A stretch of 13,055 nucleotides of DNA, from the NCBI GenBank assembly GCA_052389555.1, contig JBQTHV010000185.1:1-13055 (forward strand), given 5' to 3'. This stretch comes from JABFSM01 sp052389555 (GTDB lineage: Bacteria > Gemmatimonadota > Gemmatimonadetes > Gemmatimonadales > GWC2-71-9). Below the pieces are notes generated by a model. The model was not told the DNA's origin, searched no databases, and saw nothing but the letters and a program-made list of their open reading frames with translations. Every line of letters begins with the position of its first letter. Position 1 is the stretch's first letter. This document shows, piece after piece, positions 5,461-13,055 of the stretch. The translations under genes and the position numbers were made by a program.

Positions 5461-7662
5461 GTGAAACGAAGAGGGCCCTTCGAGCGTCCAATACCACTAG
5501 TCGAGATGGAACAGCCAGACTCCCCCAGGCAGGAACCAGGACCGAGTTCTCGCGGCCAGGAGGCCACCTCCGTGCCCGCGGCCGGTCGACTGGTGAGGAG
5601 ACTTCTCCTTGCCGGGAGGATCGCGGCCGCCGGGCTTGCCGCAGGCCTGCTCGTGATCGGCATCGAGGCCCTCACCCGCGGCAGGCTCACCTCGCCGCTC
5701 AACCGCGTGCCCAGCGCGCTTTATACCCGCCCGGTCCCGTGGGGCACCGATACCACCCCCGCCTCGGTGCTCGGCAGCCTGGATCGGGGTCCGCTCGAGG
5801 CCAGGGTGCCGGTGGGCATGGCCGACGTTCCCCGGCATCTCGTGGATGCCGTGCTCGCGATCGAGGATCGCCGGTTCTTCCAGCATCACGGGATCGACAT
5901 TCGCCGGATTGGCGGAGCCTTGCTCGCCAACTTCAAGGCGGGGACGATTACGCAGGGCGCCAGCACGCTGACCCAGCAGCTCAGCAAGAATCTCTTTCTG
6001 ACGGCGCGGCGGACTCCGCTTCGTAAGCTCCGGGAGATCGCCCTCGCGCTGGTTCTCGAAGCGCGATACGACAAGTCGACCATTCTCGACGCCTATCTCC
6101 ACGAGATCTATCTCGGCCAGGACGGGGCTCGGTCGATGCACGGGATCGGCGCGGCGGCGCGCTATTACTTCGGAAAGGACGTGCGAAGGGTTACCGTCGC
6201 CGAAGCGGCGCTGCTCGCCGGGATGATCAGCGCGCCGAACCGCTACGCCCCGACCCGAAACCCTGAGCTGGCGCGGAAGCGCCGGGACCTGGTGCTCGAG
6301 GTTATGGCGGAGCAGGGCCGCATAACCCGCAACACCGCGGACCGCGCCCGCCGGAGCGCGTTGCCGACTCGCGCCTACCCGGCGGTCGCGATCGATGGCC
6401 GCTGGTTCCGCGACTTTGCCCTTGGCGCCCTGCCGGCCGGACTCCCGGCCCGGGGTGCGGCGGTCTATTCCACGCTCGACACCCGGCTTCAGGTGGCGGC
6501 CGAGCGAGCGGTTCGCAACGGGCTGCGCCGGTTGCGCGGAGGCGAACTCGAAGCCGCACTGGTCGCGCTCGACCCGCGCACCGGTGAAGTTCTCGCCATG
6601 GTCGGTGGGAGGAATTACGCCGCGTCGCAATTCAATCGCGCGGCCTTCGCACTGCGCCAGCCCGGCAGCGCCTTCAAGCCCATCGTGGCGCTCGCGGCGC
6701 TGGAACGGGGCGACGACGAGCAACCACTCTATACACTCGCCTCGACGGTGGAAGACGAGCCGCTGGTCGTCCGCACCAGCAACGGATCCTGGGAGCCCAC
6801 CAACTACGACGGCCAGTATCGCGGCCAGGTCACCCTGCGACGGGCTCTGGAACAGTCGCTCAACATTCCGTTTGCGCGAATCGGGCTCACCGTTGGCCCC
6901 GGCCGGATCGTCAGTACGGCTCGCCGCCTCGGGATCACCAGTCCGGTGCGAGCGGTGCCCAGCGTGGCGCTGGGCAGCTCGGAGGTGACCCTGCTCGAGT
7001 TAACCCGCGCCTACGGGGTCTTTGCCGCGGGCGGGACTCTGGCGCCAACCCACGCGCTCTACGGCCAGGCTCGGTACGGGGAGCCGATCGTTCCCTGGCA
7101 ACAGCCCGATCCGGTGCAGGCCGCCGATCCCGCTGCCGCGTATCTCGTGACCTCCGCGCTGGAGGGCGTGGTCACCCGCGGAACCGGCTGGGCACTCAAG
7201 GCCTCCCGCTGGTTTCCGGGAGTAGCCGGCAAGACCGGTACCTCTAACGAGTGGCGCGATGCCTGGTTCGTCGCGTACTCGCCGGCAATCGTGATCGGTG
7301 CATGGGTGGGCTACGATGACGGCCAGAGCCTCGGGATGACCGGCTCGATGGCGGCGCTCCCGATGGTCGCGGAGCTGCTCGCCGCGGCGTATCCGCGCGA
7401 AGCGTGGGGCGAGTTCGAGGTCCCCGAGGGAATCGTGGGCGTGAACGTTCGCACGTCCGGCGACTGGTTGCCCTGGGATTGCGGCGACCGGGAGGTCTTC
7501 CTGAGGGGAACCGAGCCCCCGGCGGCCCGGTGCCTGCGGTTCGAATGGCCCTGGGACGGGGACTCCGCGAGTAAGTGGAGCGAACGGCTTGAAGCGCGCG
7601 CGTCGCGGATCGTCGAACAGTGGCTCGGACGGGCGTTGGACCGGCTCCGCAGCCGGCGGTAG
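5461..7662 (+). CDS. Class A penicillin-binding protein, PBP1B type
   Basis: This bifunctional enzyme polymerises lipid II into glycan strands and cross-links the peptides, anchored in the inner membrane with both domains in the periplasm. The 733 residues comprise a cytoplasmic tail, a transmembrane helix (about 48-71), a short region with SALYTRPVPWG that resembles a reduced UB2H-like segment, a GT51 transglycosylase with catalytic Glu135 in AIEDRRFFQHHGID, GASTLTQQLSKNLFL, EIYLGQ and GIGAAARYYFGK, and a transpeptidase with SAFK (Ser403-Lys406), SLN (466-468) and KTGT (591-594). All catalytic motifs are intact. HHGID and the QQLSKNLFLT context favour PBP1B over PBP1A. Two cysteines in the C-terminal tail could form a disulfide. 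The start is uncertain: GTG at 5461 gives the longest protein; ATG at 5506 is possible, and neither has a good ribosome site. No terminator follows. Confidence 0.93.
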   Translation: MKRRGPFERPIPLVEMEQPDSPRQEPGPSSRGQEATSVPAAGRLVRRLLLAGRIAAAGLAAGLLVIGIEALTRGRLTSPLNRVPSALYTRPVPWGTDTTPASVLGSLDRGPLEARVPVGMADVPRHLVDAVLAIEDRRFFQHHGIDIRRIGGALLANFKAGTITQGASTLTQQLSKNLFLTARRTPLRKLREIALALVLEARYDKSTILDAYLHEIYLGQDGARSMHGIGAAARYYFGKDVRRVTVAEAALLAGMISAPNRYAPTRNPELARKRRDLVLEVMAEQGRITRNTADRARRSALPTRAYPAVAIDGRWFRDFALGALPAGLPARGAAVYSTLDTRLQVAAERAVRNGLRRLRGGELEAALVALDPRTGEVLAMVGGRNYAASQFNRAAFALRQPGSAFKPIVALAALERGDDEQPLYTLASTVEDEPLVVRTSNGSWEPTNYDGQYRGQVTLRRALEQSLNIPFARIGLTVGPGRIVSTARRLGITSPVRAVPSVALGSSEVTLLELTRAYGVFAAGGTLAPTHALYGQARYGEPIVPWQQPDPVQAADPAAAYLVTSALEGVVTRGTGWALKASRWFPGVAGKTGTSNEWRDAWFVAYSPAIVIGAWVGYDDGQSLGMTGSMAALPMVAELLAAAYPREAWGEFEVPEGIVGVNVRTSGDWLPWDCGDREVFLRGTEPPAARCLRFEWPWDGDSASKWSERLEARASRIVEQWLGRALDRLRSRR

Positions 7663-7703
7663 CCCTCCGTGTTAGGAAACGCTTCGGCCAGTGAACCGGT
7701 TTG

Positions 7704-8154
7704 TCACCGCTTTCCCACCGGATAGCGAATCACCGTTTTCAGTGTCGCGGGTTTGGTCCGCCGTGGATCGCTGAGGTAGATCTCGTGGTGGCGCCCGGTG
7801 ATCGCGAGGCCGCGGTCGGCCACGTACCCATGCAGCGCGTCGATCGTCGGAGCACCAAATCCCTTCGAGCGCTCCGACCCGATAGTCGAAGTACCCCTTC
7901 GGGAGCGGCAACTTTCGAAACTTCAGTCCCATCTTGAGCCCGTATCCTATCCCATACAGCACCGCAATCGCGTCCTGGAACTGCTCGCTGGCCGGCGGGT
8001 CGTTCCCGGTCATGGAGATTACCCGAATCGGCGGAATCGTGATCTCTTCCGGGGTGGGCCGAGTTTTCAGGTAGAGCGCTGAGGCAAACGCGTCGTACGC
8101 CTTGGTATCGCGGATGGTCGTATAGGCAAGGCGCTTGGGGCTCGTCGTGCTCAT
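7704..8154 (-). pseudogene. GyrI-like domain protein, deleted and frameshifted
   Basis: The gene begins at ATG 8152-8154. The first about 105 residues match the GyrI-like small-molecule-binding family: EEITIPPIRVISMTGNDPPA, then FQDAIAVLYGIGYGLKMGLK and YFDYRVGALEGIW. The C-terminal end of the same family is present in a different frame of the same strand: GAPTIDALHGYVADRGL, then HHEIYLSDPRRTKPATLK and TVIRYPVG, ending at a TGA at 7704-7706. The frames meet near 7853-7875. Family members as I know them are about 200-210 residues with 60-75 residues between these blocks, so about 200 nt plus frame have been lost. Read without correction, the N-terminal frame runs to a stop at 7672 (160 residues). 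The product, a possible ligand-binding protein, is most likely non-functional. The block order and shared strand make this one gene rather than two. Confidence 0.8.
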
Positions 8155-8439
8155 GTGATCTCTGGTGGATAGGTCGGGCCGAGACCAACCCGATATTGCT
8201 GACAAGAGGGACAGAGGGGGACGAGGTCGTTGCGCCCCTCGTATCGAAGCAACGAATCCGATCCGGCCACGACCAATCCTGGTTGAGACTGACGGAGAAC
8301 GGTATCTCACCTGGCGATCCCCCGCGCAAACCAGCTCGCGCCCTGTGCGCCCGCCCGGCGATAGACCGTCAACCTGAGTGACATGAGCCGCTCCGGCAAC
8401 CGCTCTGGCGGGTCGACGTTGGCGGGTGAGGGTAGAACC
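8155..8439. other. Divergent intergenic region, no gene seen
   Basis: This 285-nt stretch lies between the divergent GyrI-like and peptidase-propeller pseudogenes. I see no ORF with a family match, no structured RNA, no clear -35/-10 pair and no strong inverted repeat. An in-frame ATG at 8383 would extend the peptidase gene by 19 residues, but these come before the signal peptide and are better read as leader. Confidence 0.5.
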
Positions 8440-11400
8440 ATGAACACTGGTGAAGTAGCAAGTCGAGTCCTGCTTGGCGTCGCTATCGCGAGTCTCCTCG
8501 TCACGGGAGAACTCTCGGGACAATACTTCGGCCGCAACAAGGTCCAGTACAGGGATTTCAACTTTCAGGTCCTCGAGACCGAGCACCTCAAGGTCCACTT
8601 CTATCCGGAGGAGCGCAACGCGGCCATGCTCGCGGCGAGAATGGCGGAGCGATGGTACGCACGGTTTGAGGACCTGCTCCGGGATCAGCTCGAGGACAAG
8701 CAGCCGCTCATTCTCTATGCCAGCCATCCCGAGTTCGCTCAGACCACCACGATCCCCGACGAGATCGGCGAGGCTACCGGCGGCGTCACCGAAGCGCTCA
8801 AGCGGCGCATCGTCCTGCCGATGCAGGGAGCGGTTCGCGAAACCGATCACGTGATCGGCCATGAGCTGGTTCACGCCTTTCAGTACGATCTCTCCGGAGT
8901 GGGCCCGTCCCAGCCGCTCTACGCCGCACCGGCAGTGAGTTTACCTCCCGCTCTGGGCGGTGGAAGGGTTGGCGGAATATCTCTCGCTCGGCCCGCGCAG
9001 CTCGCTTACCGCCATGTGGGTACGCGACGGCCTCCGATCCAATGATCTCCCTTCGGTGAGCGATCTCGACAACCCCTACAAGTACTTCCCCTACCGGTGG
9101 GGCCACGCCCTGTGGGCCTTCATCGGAGGACGCTGGGGAGACGAAGCGGTCTGGACGGTGTTCCGCACCGCCGCGCGCCGTCGCGATTTGAGCTCAGCGC
9201 TCGACTCGGTCCTGCGCGTCTCGAAGGACACCCTGACCGCCATGTGGCACCGCGCCATCGAAGCCCAGTATCGCCCGCTGCTCGAGCGAACCACTGCCGC
9301 CTCGGCGGCCGGCAGCCTGCTCACCGAGGACCAGCGCGGGACTTACGACATCGCGCCGGCGCTCTCGCCGGACGGGCGCCGGCTGCTCTATCTGTCGAGC
9401 CGCGACCCGTTCGCGATCGATCTCTATCTCGCCGATGCGACGACCGGGGAAGTGCTTCGCCGGCTCACCTCCAGCGCGCTCGATCCCCACTACGAGAGCC
9501 TCGAGTTCGTCAACTCGTCGGGCTCATGGGCGCCAGACAATGAGCGGATCGCGTTCGTCGCGGTCGCCAAGGGGCACCCCTCCCTCGTGATCATGCGCGC
9601 CGCGACCGGCGACCGCCTCGCCACGTACGAGCTTCCGCAGTTCGGCGCGATCTACAATCCGACCTGGTCACCCAGCGGCGACCGGATCGCGTTCGTGGCC
9701 AACCAGGGCGGCTTCCTGGATCTCTGGACCATCACGCTCGCGAACGGGGGGCTCCGCCGCCTCACCAACGATCAGGCGGCCGAGCTGCACCCCAGCTGGT
9801 CTCCCGACGGCCGGCGCATTGCGATCACCACTGACCGCTACGGCCCCGGTTATCACCTGGCCCTGGTCAACCCGGAGACCGGAGCCGTGACCCAGGTGAC
9901 GACCTTCGAGGGCGCGACCAGTATTAACCCGCGGTGGGGGCCCGGCGGTAACAGCCTGTACTTCGTTGCCAACCCCGACGGCATTCCCAACCTGTACCGC
10001 GTGCCGATCTCGGGCGGCACGCCCGTCGCCCTAACCCGGCTCTTTACCGGCGTGAGCGGCATCAGCGAGCTGAGCCCGGCGTTCGATGTGGCCGCAGAGA
10101 GCGGGACGATCGTGTTCACCGCGTACCAGAAGGGCGGGCATCATCTCTACCGGCTGAATGCTCCGGAAACAGTGGCGGGCGGGCCGGCCGGCACCGCTCG
10201 CGAGGCCGCGATGCTGCCACCACCCGATCGGCGCGACACCGAGCTGGTCGCCATGCTGACCCAACCGGGGCCCCTTCCCGACCTCGATCGCTCGCAGGTC
10301 GGCGCCTATGCTCCCAAGTTCGCTCGATTACGTCTCGCCGCCCAGCTTCGGCTTTTCGGTGGGCGGATACGGTACCATGGTCGGCGGCGGCATCGCGCTC
10401 GGCTTCAGCGACATGCTCGGCTATCACGAGCTCAACACCCAGCTCCTGGCCCAGGTGGTGGGCGGTGAGGTTCTCAACGGGATCGGCGCGGAGGTGCTCT
10501 ACCTCAACCGGCGGCATCGGCTCAACTAGGGACTGCTCGCGGGACAGACGCCCCAGATCAGCCAGGCCACCGGACAGGCGCTGACCGACCTGGACGGCGA
10601 CGGCACCCCGGAGTTGGTGCAGCGAACCCTCACCTTTTGGACGGTGAGCCGGCACGCGATTGGGCTGGCTCAGTACCCCTTCGGACCGAGCGACCGGGTT
10701 GAATTCTCGGCCGGGTTCCAGCGGGTAAGCTTTCACGCCGAGACCGACGAACGGGTGTTCAACCCGTTCACCGGCGAGCAGCTCGCCCAAGAGAGCCGGG
10801 ACGCGCCCGCCTGCGGCGATTCGCTCTCGATCCGCCGCGATCTCTGCCGGCCCGAGGCAATGAACGAGTTCCGCGGGACTGCGGCGCTGGTGCATGATCG
10901 CACCGTGTTAGGTCCCACCGGCCCACTCGCCGGCAGCCGGTACCGGTTCGAGGCGTCGCCCTCGTTCGGCACCCTGAACTACGTCTCGGTACTGGGCGAC
11001 TGGCGCGGCTACCAGCGGCTCGCCGGACCGGTCACCTTCGCGCTGCGCGGCCTGCATTTCGGCCGCTACCTGGAGGACGCCGAGGACGAGCGGCTGACCC
11101 GGTTGTTCCTGGGCTACCCGAGTCTGATTCGGGGATACGACGACGGTTCGTTCAGCCTGACCCGCTGCCCCACCGATGAGCCCCTGGAGACCTGCTCCGA
11201 GGTCACCGTGTTCGACCGGCTGTTCGGGAGCCGGCTCGCCGTGGCCAATGCCGAGCTCCGGCTCTCGCTGTTTGGGCCGGTGGGCGTGTTAGGATACAGC
11301 TTCCTGCCGGCCGACCTGATCGGCTTCTTCGATGCCGGGCTGGCCTGGGCCAACGATCAGCCTTCCACGGCGAACGATGAACGGGCCTGGTTCCTGGGCG

Positions 11401-11546
11401 GCGACCGGAAGCCGCTCACCAGCGCCGGGGCCGGCATCCGGATCAACCTGCTGGGGTTTGCCCTGGGTGAACTCTACTGGGTGAAGCCGTTCCAGCGGTC
11501 GCTCCGGAACGGCTACTTCCATTTCACGCTGAGTACGGGATTCTGA
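8440..11546 (+). pseudogene. Secreted peptidase/TolB-propeller/OM-barrel gene, broken
   Basis: One gene of about 1,035 codons is split by three lesions. ATG 8440 has GAGGG 7 nt upstream and opens a signal peptide; the mature part starts near QYFGRNKVQY. Part 1 is a zincin-like peptidase domain with IGHELVHAFQYD (HExxH at residues 141-145) and, after the shift, LPLWAVEGLAEYLSLG with the likely third ligand. Part 2 (about 9340-10200) is a TolB/PD40 propeller: PALSPDGRRLLYLS, PTWSPSGDRIAFVA, PSWSPDGRRIAITT, PRWGPGGNSLYFVA. Part 3 (about 10320-11546) is an outer-membrane beta-barrel ending in aromatic FHFTLSTGF. Lesions: frame change +1 near 8936-8944; a second at 10319-10322, best explained by loss of TC in AAGTTC(TC)GCTCGAT; and TAG at 10527-10529 where the context LN-W-GLL suggests a former TGG. 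No intact reading is possible. The protein would sit in the outer membrane with a surface or periplasmic protease-propeller. Confidence 0.85.
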
Positions 11547-11580
11547 ACGGGGCGAACCGGGCGAACAGGCGGTCAGACGC

Positions 11581-12035
11581 TCAATGACGCGTCGCGGTCC
11601 AACTTCCGGTGATTTGGACCTGGCCCGGGCCGAATACCTCCACCGACCCCTGGAACGTGCCGGACATCGTATTGCCATTCTTCTGACCCCCGAATCCGAT
11701 CGCTCCGGGAATCAGCACAAAGCTGACTCCTCCTGTCCGCCGATGTTCCCGGATTCGAGGCTCCCTTGCGCCGGCAGGAATACCACCGGACTCTGGGGTG
11801 CCGGCCTGGTGCAGCTCAAAGCATTGCCGGCGTAGGTTCCTACGAAATTCCGAGCGCCGGTTTGAGCCGCAGTGCCCGTAGCCGGGCAGGTGACCAGACC
11901 GGCATCCTGGATATCGGATAGCCGGAGCGTCGAGCCTCCCGCGACTTCGCTCGCCGGCTCCGTCGAGCCCACACTACCACACGCACTCACGAAGGCCAGC
12001 ACCGCGAGAAGTCGAGTCGTGGAGACCACGCTCAT
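11581..12035 (-). pseudogene. Small lipoprotein gene with frameshift
   Basis: ATG at 12033-12035 opens a lipoprotein signal (RLLAVLAFVSAC, Cys18), followed by GSVGSTEPASEVAGG, a typical flexible linker. The frame stops at TGA 11712-11714 after 107 residues, ending in an abrupt ESALC. A different frame of the same strand is open through the rest and encodes a coherent beta-rich end, GGVSFVLIPGAIGFGGQKNG, then NTMSGTFQGSVEVFGPGQVQ and ITGSWTATRH, stopping at TGA 11581-11583. The shift lies upstream of about 11725; both frames are open over some 100 nt, so its exact place is not fixed. The repaired protein would be about 150 residues, similar to small secreted beta-barrel or lipocalin-like lipoproteins, but I do not recognise a named family. 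It converges on the peptidase pseudogene with a 34-nt gap. Confidence 0.6.
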
Positions 12036-12047
12036 AGAGTCGCTTTT

Positions 12048-12091
12048 CCGAAAAGAATCATGCCTGCCCCAGGAAACCCAGAGCAGGCATG
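12048..12091 (-). terminator. Intrinsic terminator of LVIVD-type gene
   Basis: Perfect 9-bp arms CATGCCTGC (12059-12067) and GCAGGCATG (12083-12091) enclose a 15-nt loop. Read on the minus strand, the stem follows the TAA of the gene at 12108 by 16 nt and is followed by ATTCTTTTC, a short T-rich run. It separates that gene from the co-directional lipoprotein gene at 12035. A second small palindrome CTTTTC-C-GAAAAG (12043-12055) overlaps the T-run and may belong to the promoter or leader of the lipoprotein gene. Confidence 0.6.
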
Positions 12092-12107
12092 TCGCCATCC
12101 GAAACCT

Positions 12108-13055
12108 TTAGCGGGCTGCGGCGAGTTCCTTCATCGTTCCGACAAGCATCCGCACCTTGCCTGCGTCCTGGGAGGAGCCGGCTTCGCTCTCCAATTGGGT
12201 CGCGAGCCGGGTTAGGGACCTCCGCCGCGCGGCACCACTCGCCGCTTCCGCCTGCTCCAGGCCGGTGCGGGTCGAGGTGATCCGTGCCGCCGGGAGCCCC
12301 CGCGACCGCTCCAGCTGGTCGAGATATGCCCGGGCCAGCGCGAAGGTCGCCGGCCACTCGAGTTTCTGCTGACCCTGGGTGTTGAAGTACTCGAACGTGA
12401 CCGTCTTCGCCGCGTCGATCTCGTTCTGGGTCAGGAACTCGCTCGGCGTGAGCTCGAAGATGTCGAGCCCACGCGCGATCTCCGAGCTCACGATCACGCC
12501 GTTGTACCAGTACGCCGACCACGAGCCCGCCATCACCATCCGGGTCGAATCCAGCGGACCCCGGTCGTGGAACGCGATCTCCTTGGGGCCCGCGGCATCG
12601 GTCCAGTCAAACACCGAGATGCCCCCCTGATACCACGACTGCACCATCACATCTCGGCCCGGGATCGGAATTAGCGAGCCATTGTGCGCCACGCAGTTCT
12701 CCAGCGCCGTCTGGGCCGCAGGCAGCTTGTAGTAGCTCGCGAACGTCATCTTCCGGTCCGCAATCGTGAAGATCGCGTCGGCACCCCATTCCGGCTTGTC
12801 AGTCGCCCGGCACTTGGGTGCTCCACCCCCGCCCCATTCATCCGAGAACAGGACTTTGGTGCCGTCGTTGTTGAAGGTGGCCGAGTGCCAGTAGGAGAAG
12901 TTCGAGTCGGCCACCACGTCTAGCCGCACCGGCTGCGTGGGGTTGCTGATATCGATCAGGAATCCGAATCCCTCGCAGGCGCCCCCTGCCAGCCCAATGG
13001 CCGGATAGAGCGTGATGTCGTGGCATTGCATGTACTGGCTGGATCGTTCCTCTTG
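12108..13055 (-). CDS. Secreted LVIVD-type beta-propeller protein, 5' end missing
   Basis: The frame is open to the window edge: eight more codons precede the first internal Met (13029-13031), so this is the C-terminal 315 residues of a longer gene. Repeats of the LVIVD type are visible: GFGFLIDISNPTQPVRLDVV, FSYWHSATFNNDGTKVLFSD, GGISVFDWTDAAGPKEIAFH and ARGLDIFELTPSEFL. In this family such strands build an extracytoplasmic beta-propeller, and full proteins start with a signal peptide. Four cysteines (CHDITLYP, GACEGFG, PKCRATD, ENCVAHNG) are spaced as if for disulfides or metal contacts, in keeping with export. WHSATFNNDGTK and DEWGGG are the strongest conserved blocks that I recall from homologues in soil bacteria. 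The last about 60 residues are a charged helical tail. Function is unknown. The TAA stop (12108-12110) is followed by a terminator candidate. Confidence 0.85.
   Translation of the reverse strand, partial: QEERSSQYMQCHDITLYPAIGLAGGACEGFGFLIDISNPTQPVRLDVVADSNFSYWHSATFNNDGTKVLFSDEWGGGGAPKCRATDKPEWGADAIFTIADRKMTFASYYKLPAAQTALENCVAHNGSLIPIPGRDVMVQSWYQGGISVFDWTDAAGPKEIAFHDRGPLDSTRMVMAGSWSAYWYNGVIVSSEIARGLDIFELTPSEFLTQNEIDAAKTVTFEYFNTQGQQKLEWPATFALARAYLDQLERSRGLPAARITSTRTGLEQAEAASGAARRRSLTRLATQLESEAGSSQDAGKVRMLVGTMKELAAAR

Noticed and set aside
5497..6723. A 408-codon minus-strand open frame
   Set aside because: It is the antisense shadow of the PBP gene, whose catalytic motifs are all on the plus strand. 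Long shadows are usual at this GC content.
7672..8874. A 400-codon minus-strand open frame as one gene
   Set aside because: Only the part after ATG 8154 matches a protein family; the upstream part is antisense to the peptidase gene and the intergenic region.
8930..8950. Programmed ribosomal frameshift
   Set aside because: No slippery heptamer or following structure was seen, and the same gene has another shift and an amber stop.
10527..10529. Recoded amber codon (pyrrolysine or readthrough)
   Set aside because: No pylT or related genes are here, the context points to Trp, and the other lesions make simple mutation more likely.
10116..10895. A 259-codon minus-strand open frame crossing the amber codon
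   Set aside because: The plus strand has propeller and barrel sequence through the same bases; the minus frame shows no recognisable domain.

Overview
This is a GC-rich window with normal bacterial gene spacing. It looks like the chromosome of an environmental Gemmatimonadota-like bacterium. The taxonomic guess comes from the gene set: a secreted peptidase/TolB-propeller/beta-barrel protein that begins its mature part with QYFGRNKVQY, an LVIVD-type secreted beta-propeller, DUF4331 and DUF4383 proteins, and heptamer repeats between genes. It is inference from memory of those families, not a database result. No rRNA, tRNA, transposase, integrase or CRISPR array was seen.

Left part (1-5362). 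Two minus-strand genes encode the N-terminal half (593-1300) and C-terminal half (1-558) of a DUF4331 protein as separate secreted polypeptides, the second with a lipoprotein signal. A divergent DUF4383 membrane protein follows (1436-1813), then a 114-bp inverted array of 7-bp repeats (1831-1944). Next come an AIF/ferredoxin-reductase-like FAD oxidoreductase with a GTG start (1948-3129), a second cluster of the same heptamer filling the convergent gap (3131-3158), a glutamate/dicarboxylate:cation symporter (3159-4511), ribose-5-phosphate isomerase B of the Glu-type (4649-5080), and a small single-pass membrane protein whose stop codon abuts the rpiB start (5081-5362).

Centre (5461-7662). An intact bifunctional class A penicillin-binding protein of the PBP1B type makes peptidoglycan. 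It is divergent from the small membrane protein/rpiB pair.

Right part (7663-13055). The three consecutive genes between 7.7 and 12.0 kb are all broken: a GyrI-like protein with an internal deletion plus frameshift, a giant secreted zinc-peptidase/beta-propeller/outer-membrane-barrel gene with two frameshifts and an amber stop, and a small lipoprotein gene with a frameshift. Genes on both sides are intact. The window closes with the 3' part of a secreted LVIVD-type propeller protein followed by a good intrinsic terminator candidate.

Most of these products act in the cell envelope, but apart from the DUF4331 pair and the rpiB/small-protein pair I see no operon linking them. I did not find a clear defence or mobile system. 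The most unusual items are the split DUF4331 pair, the heptamer inverted array over a start region, and the cluster of decayed (or misassembled) genes.
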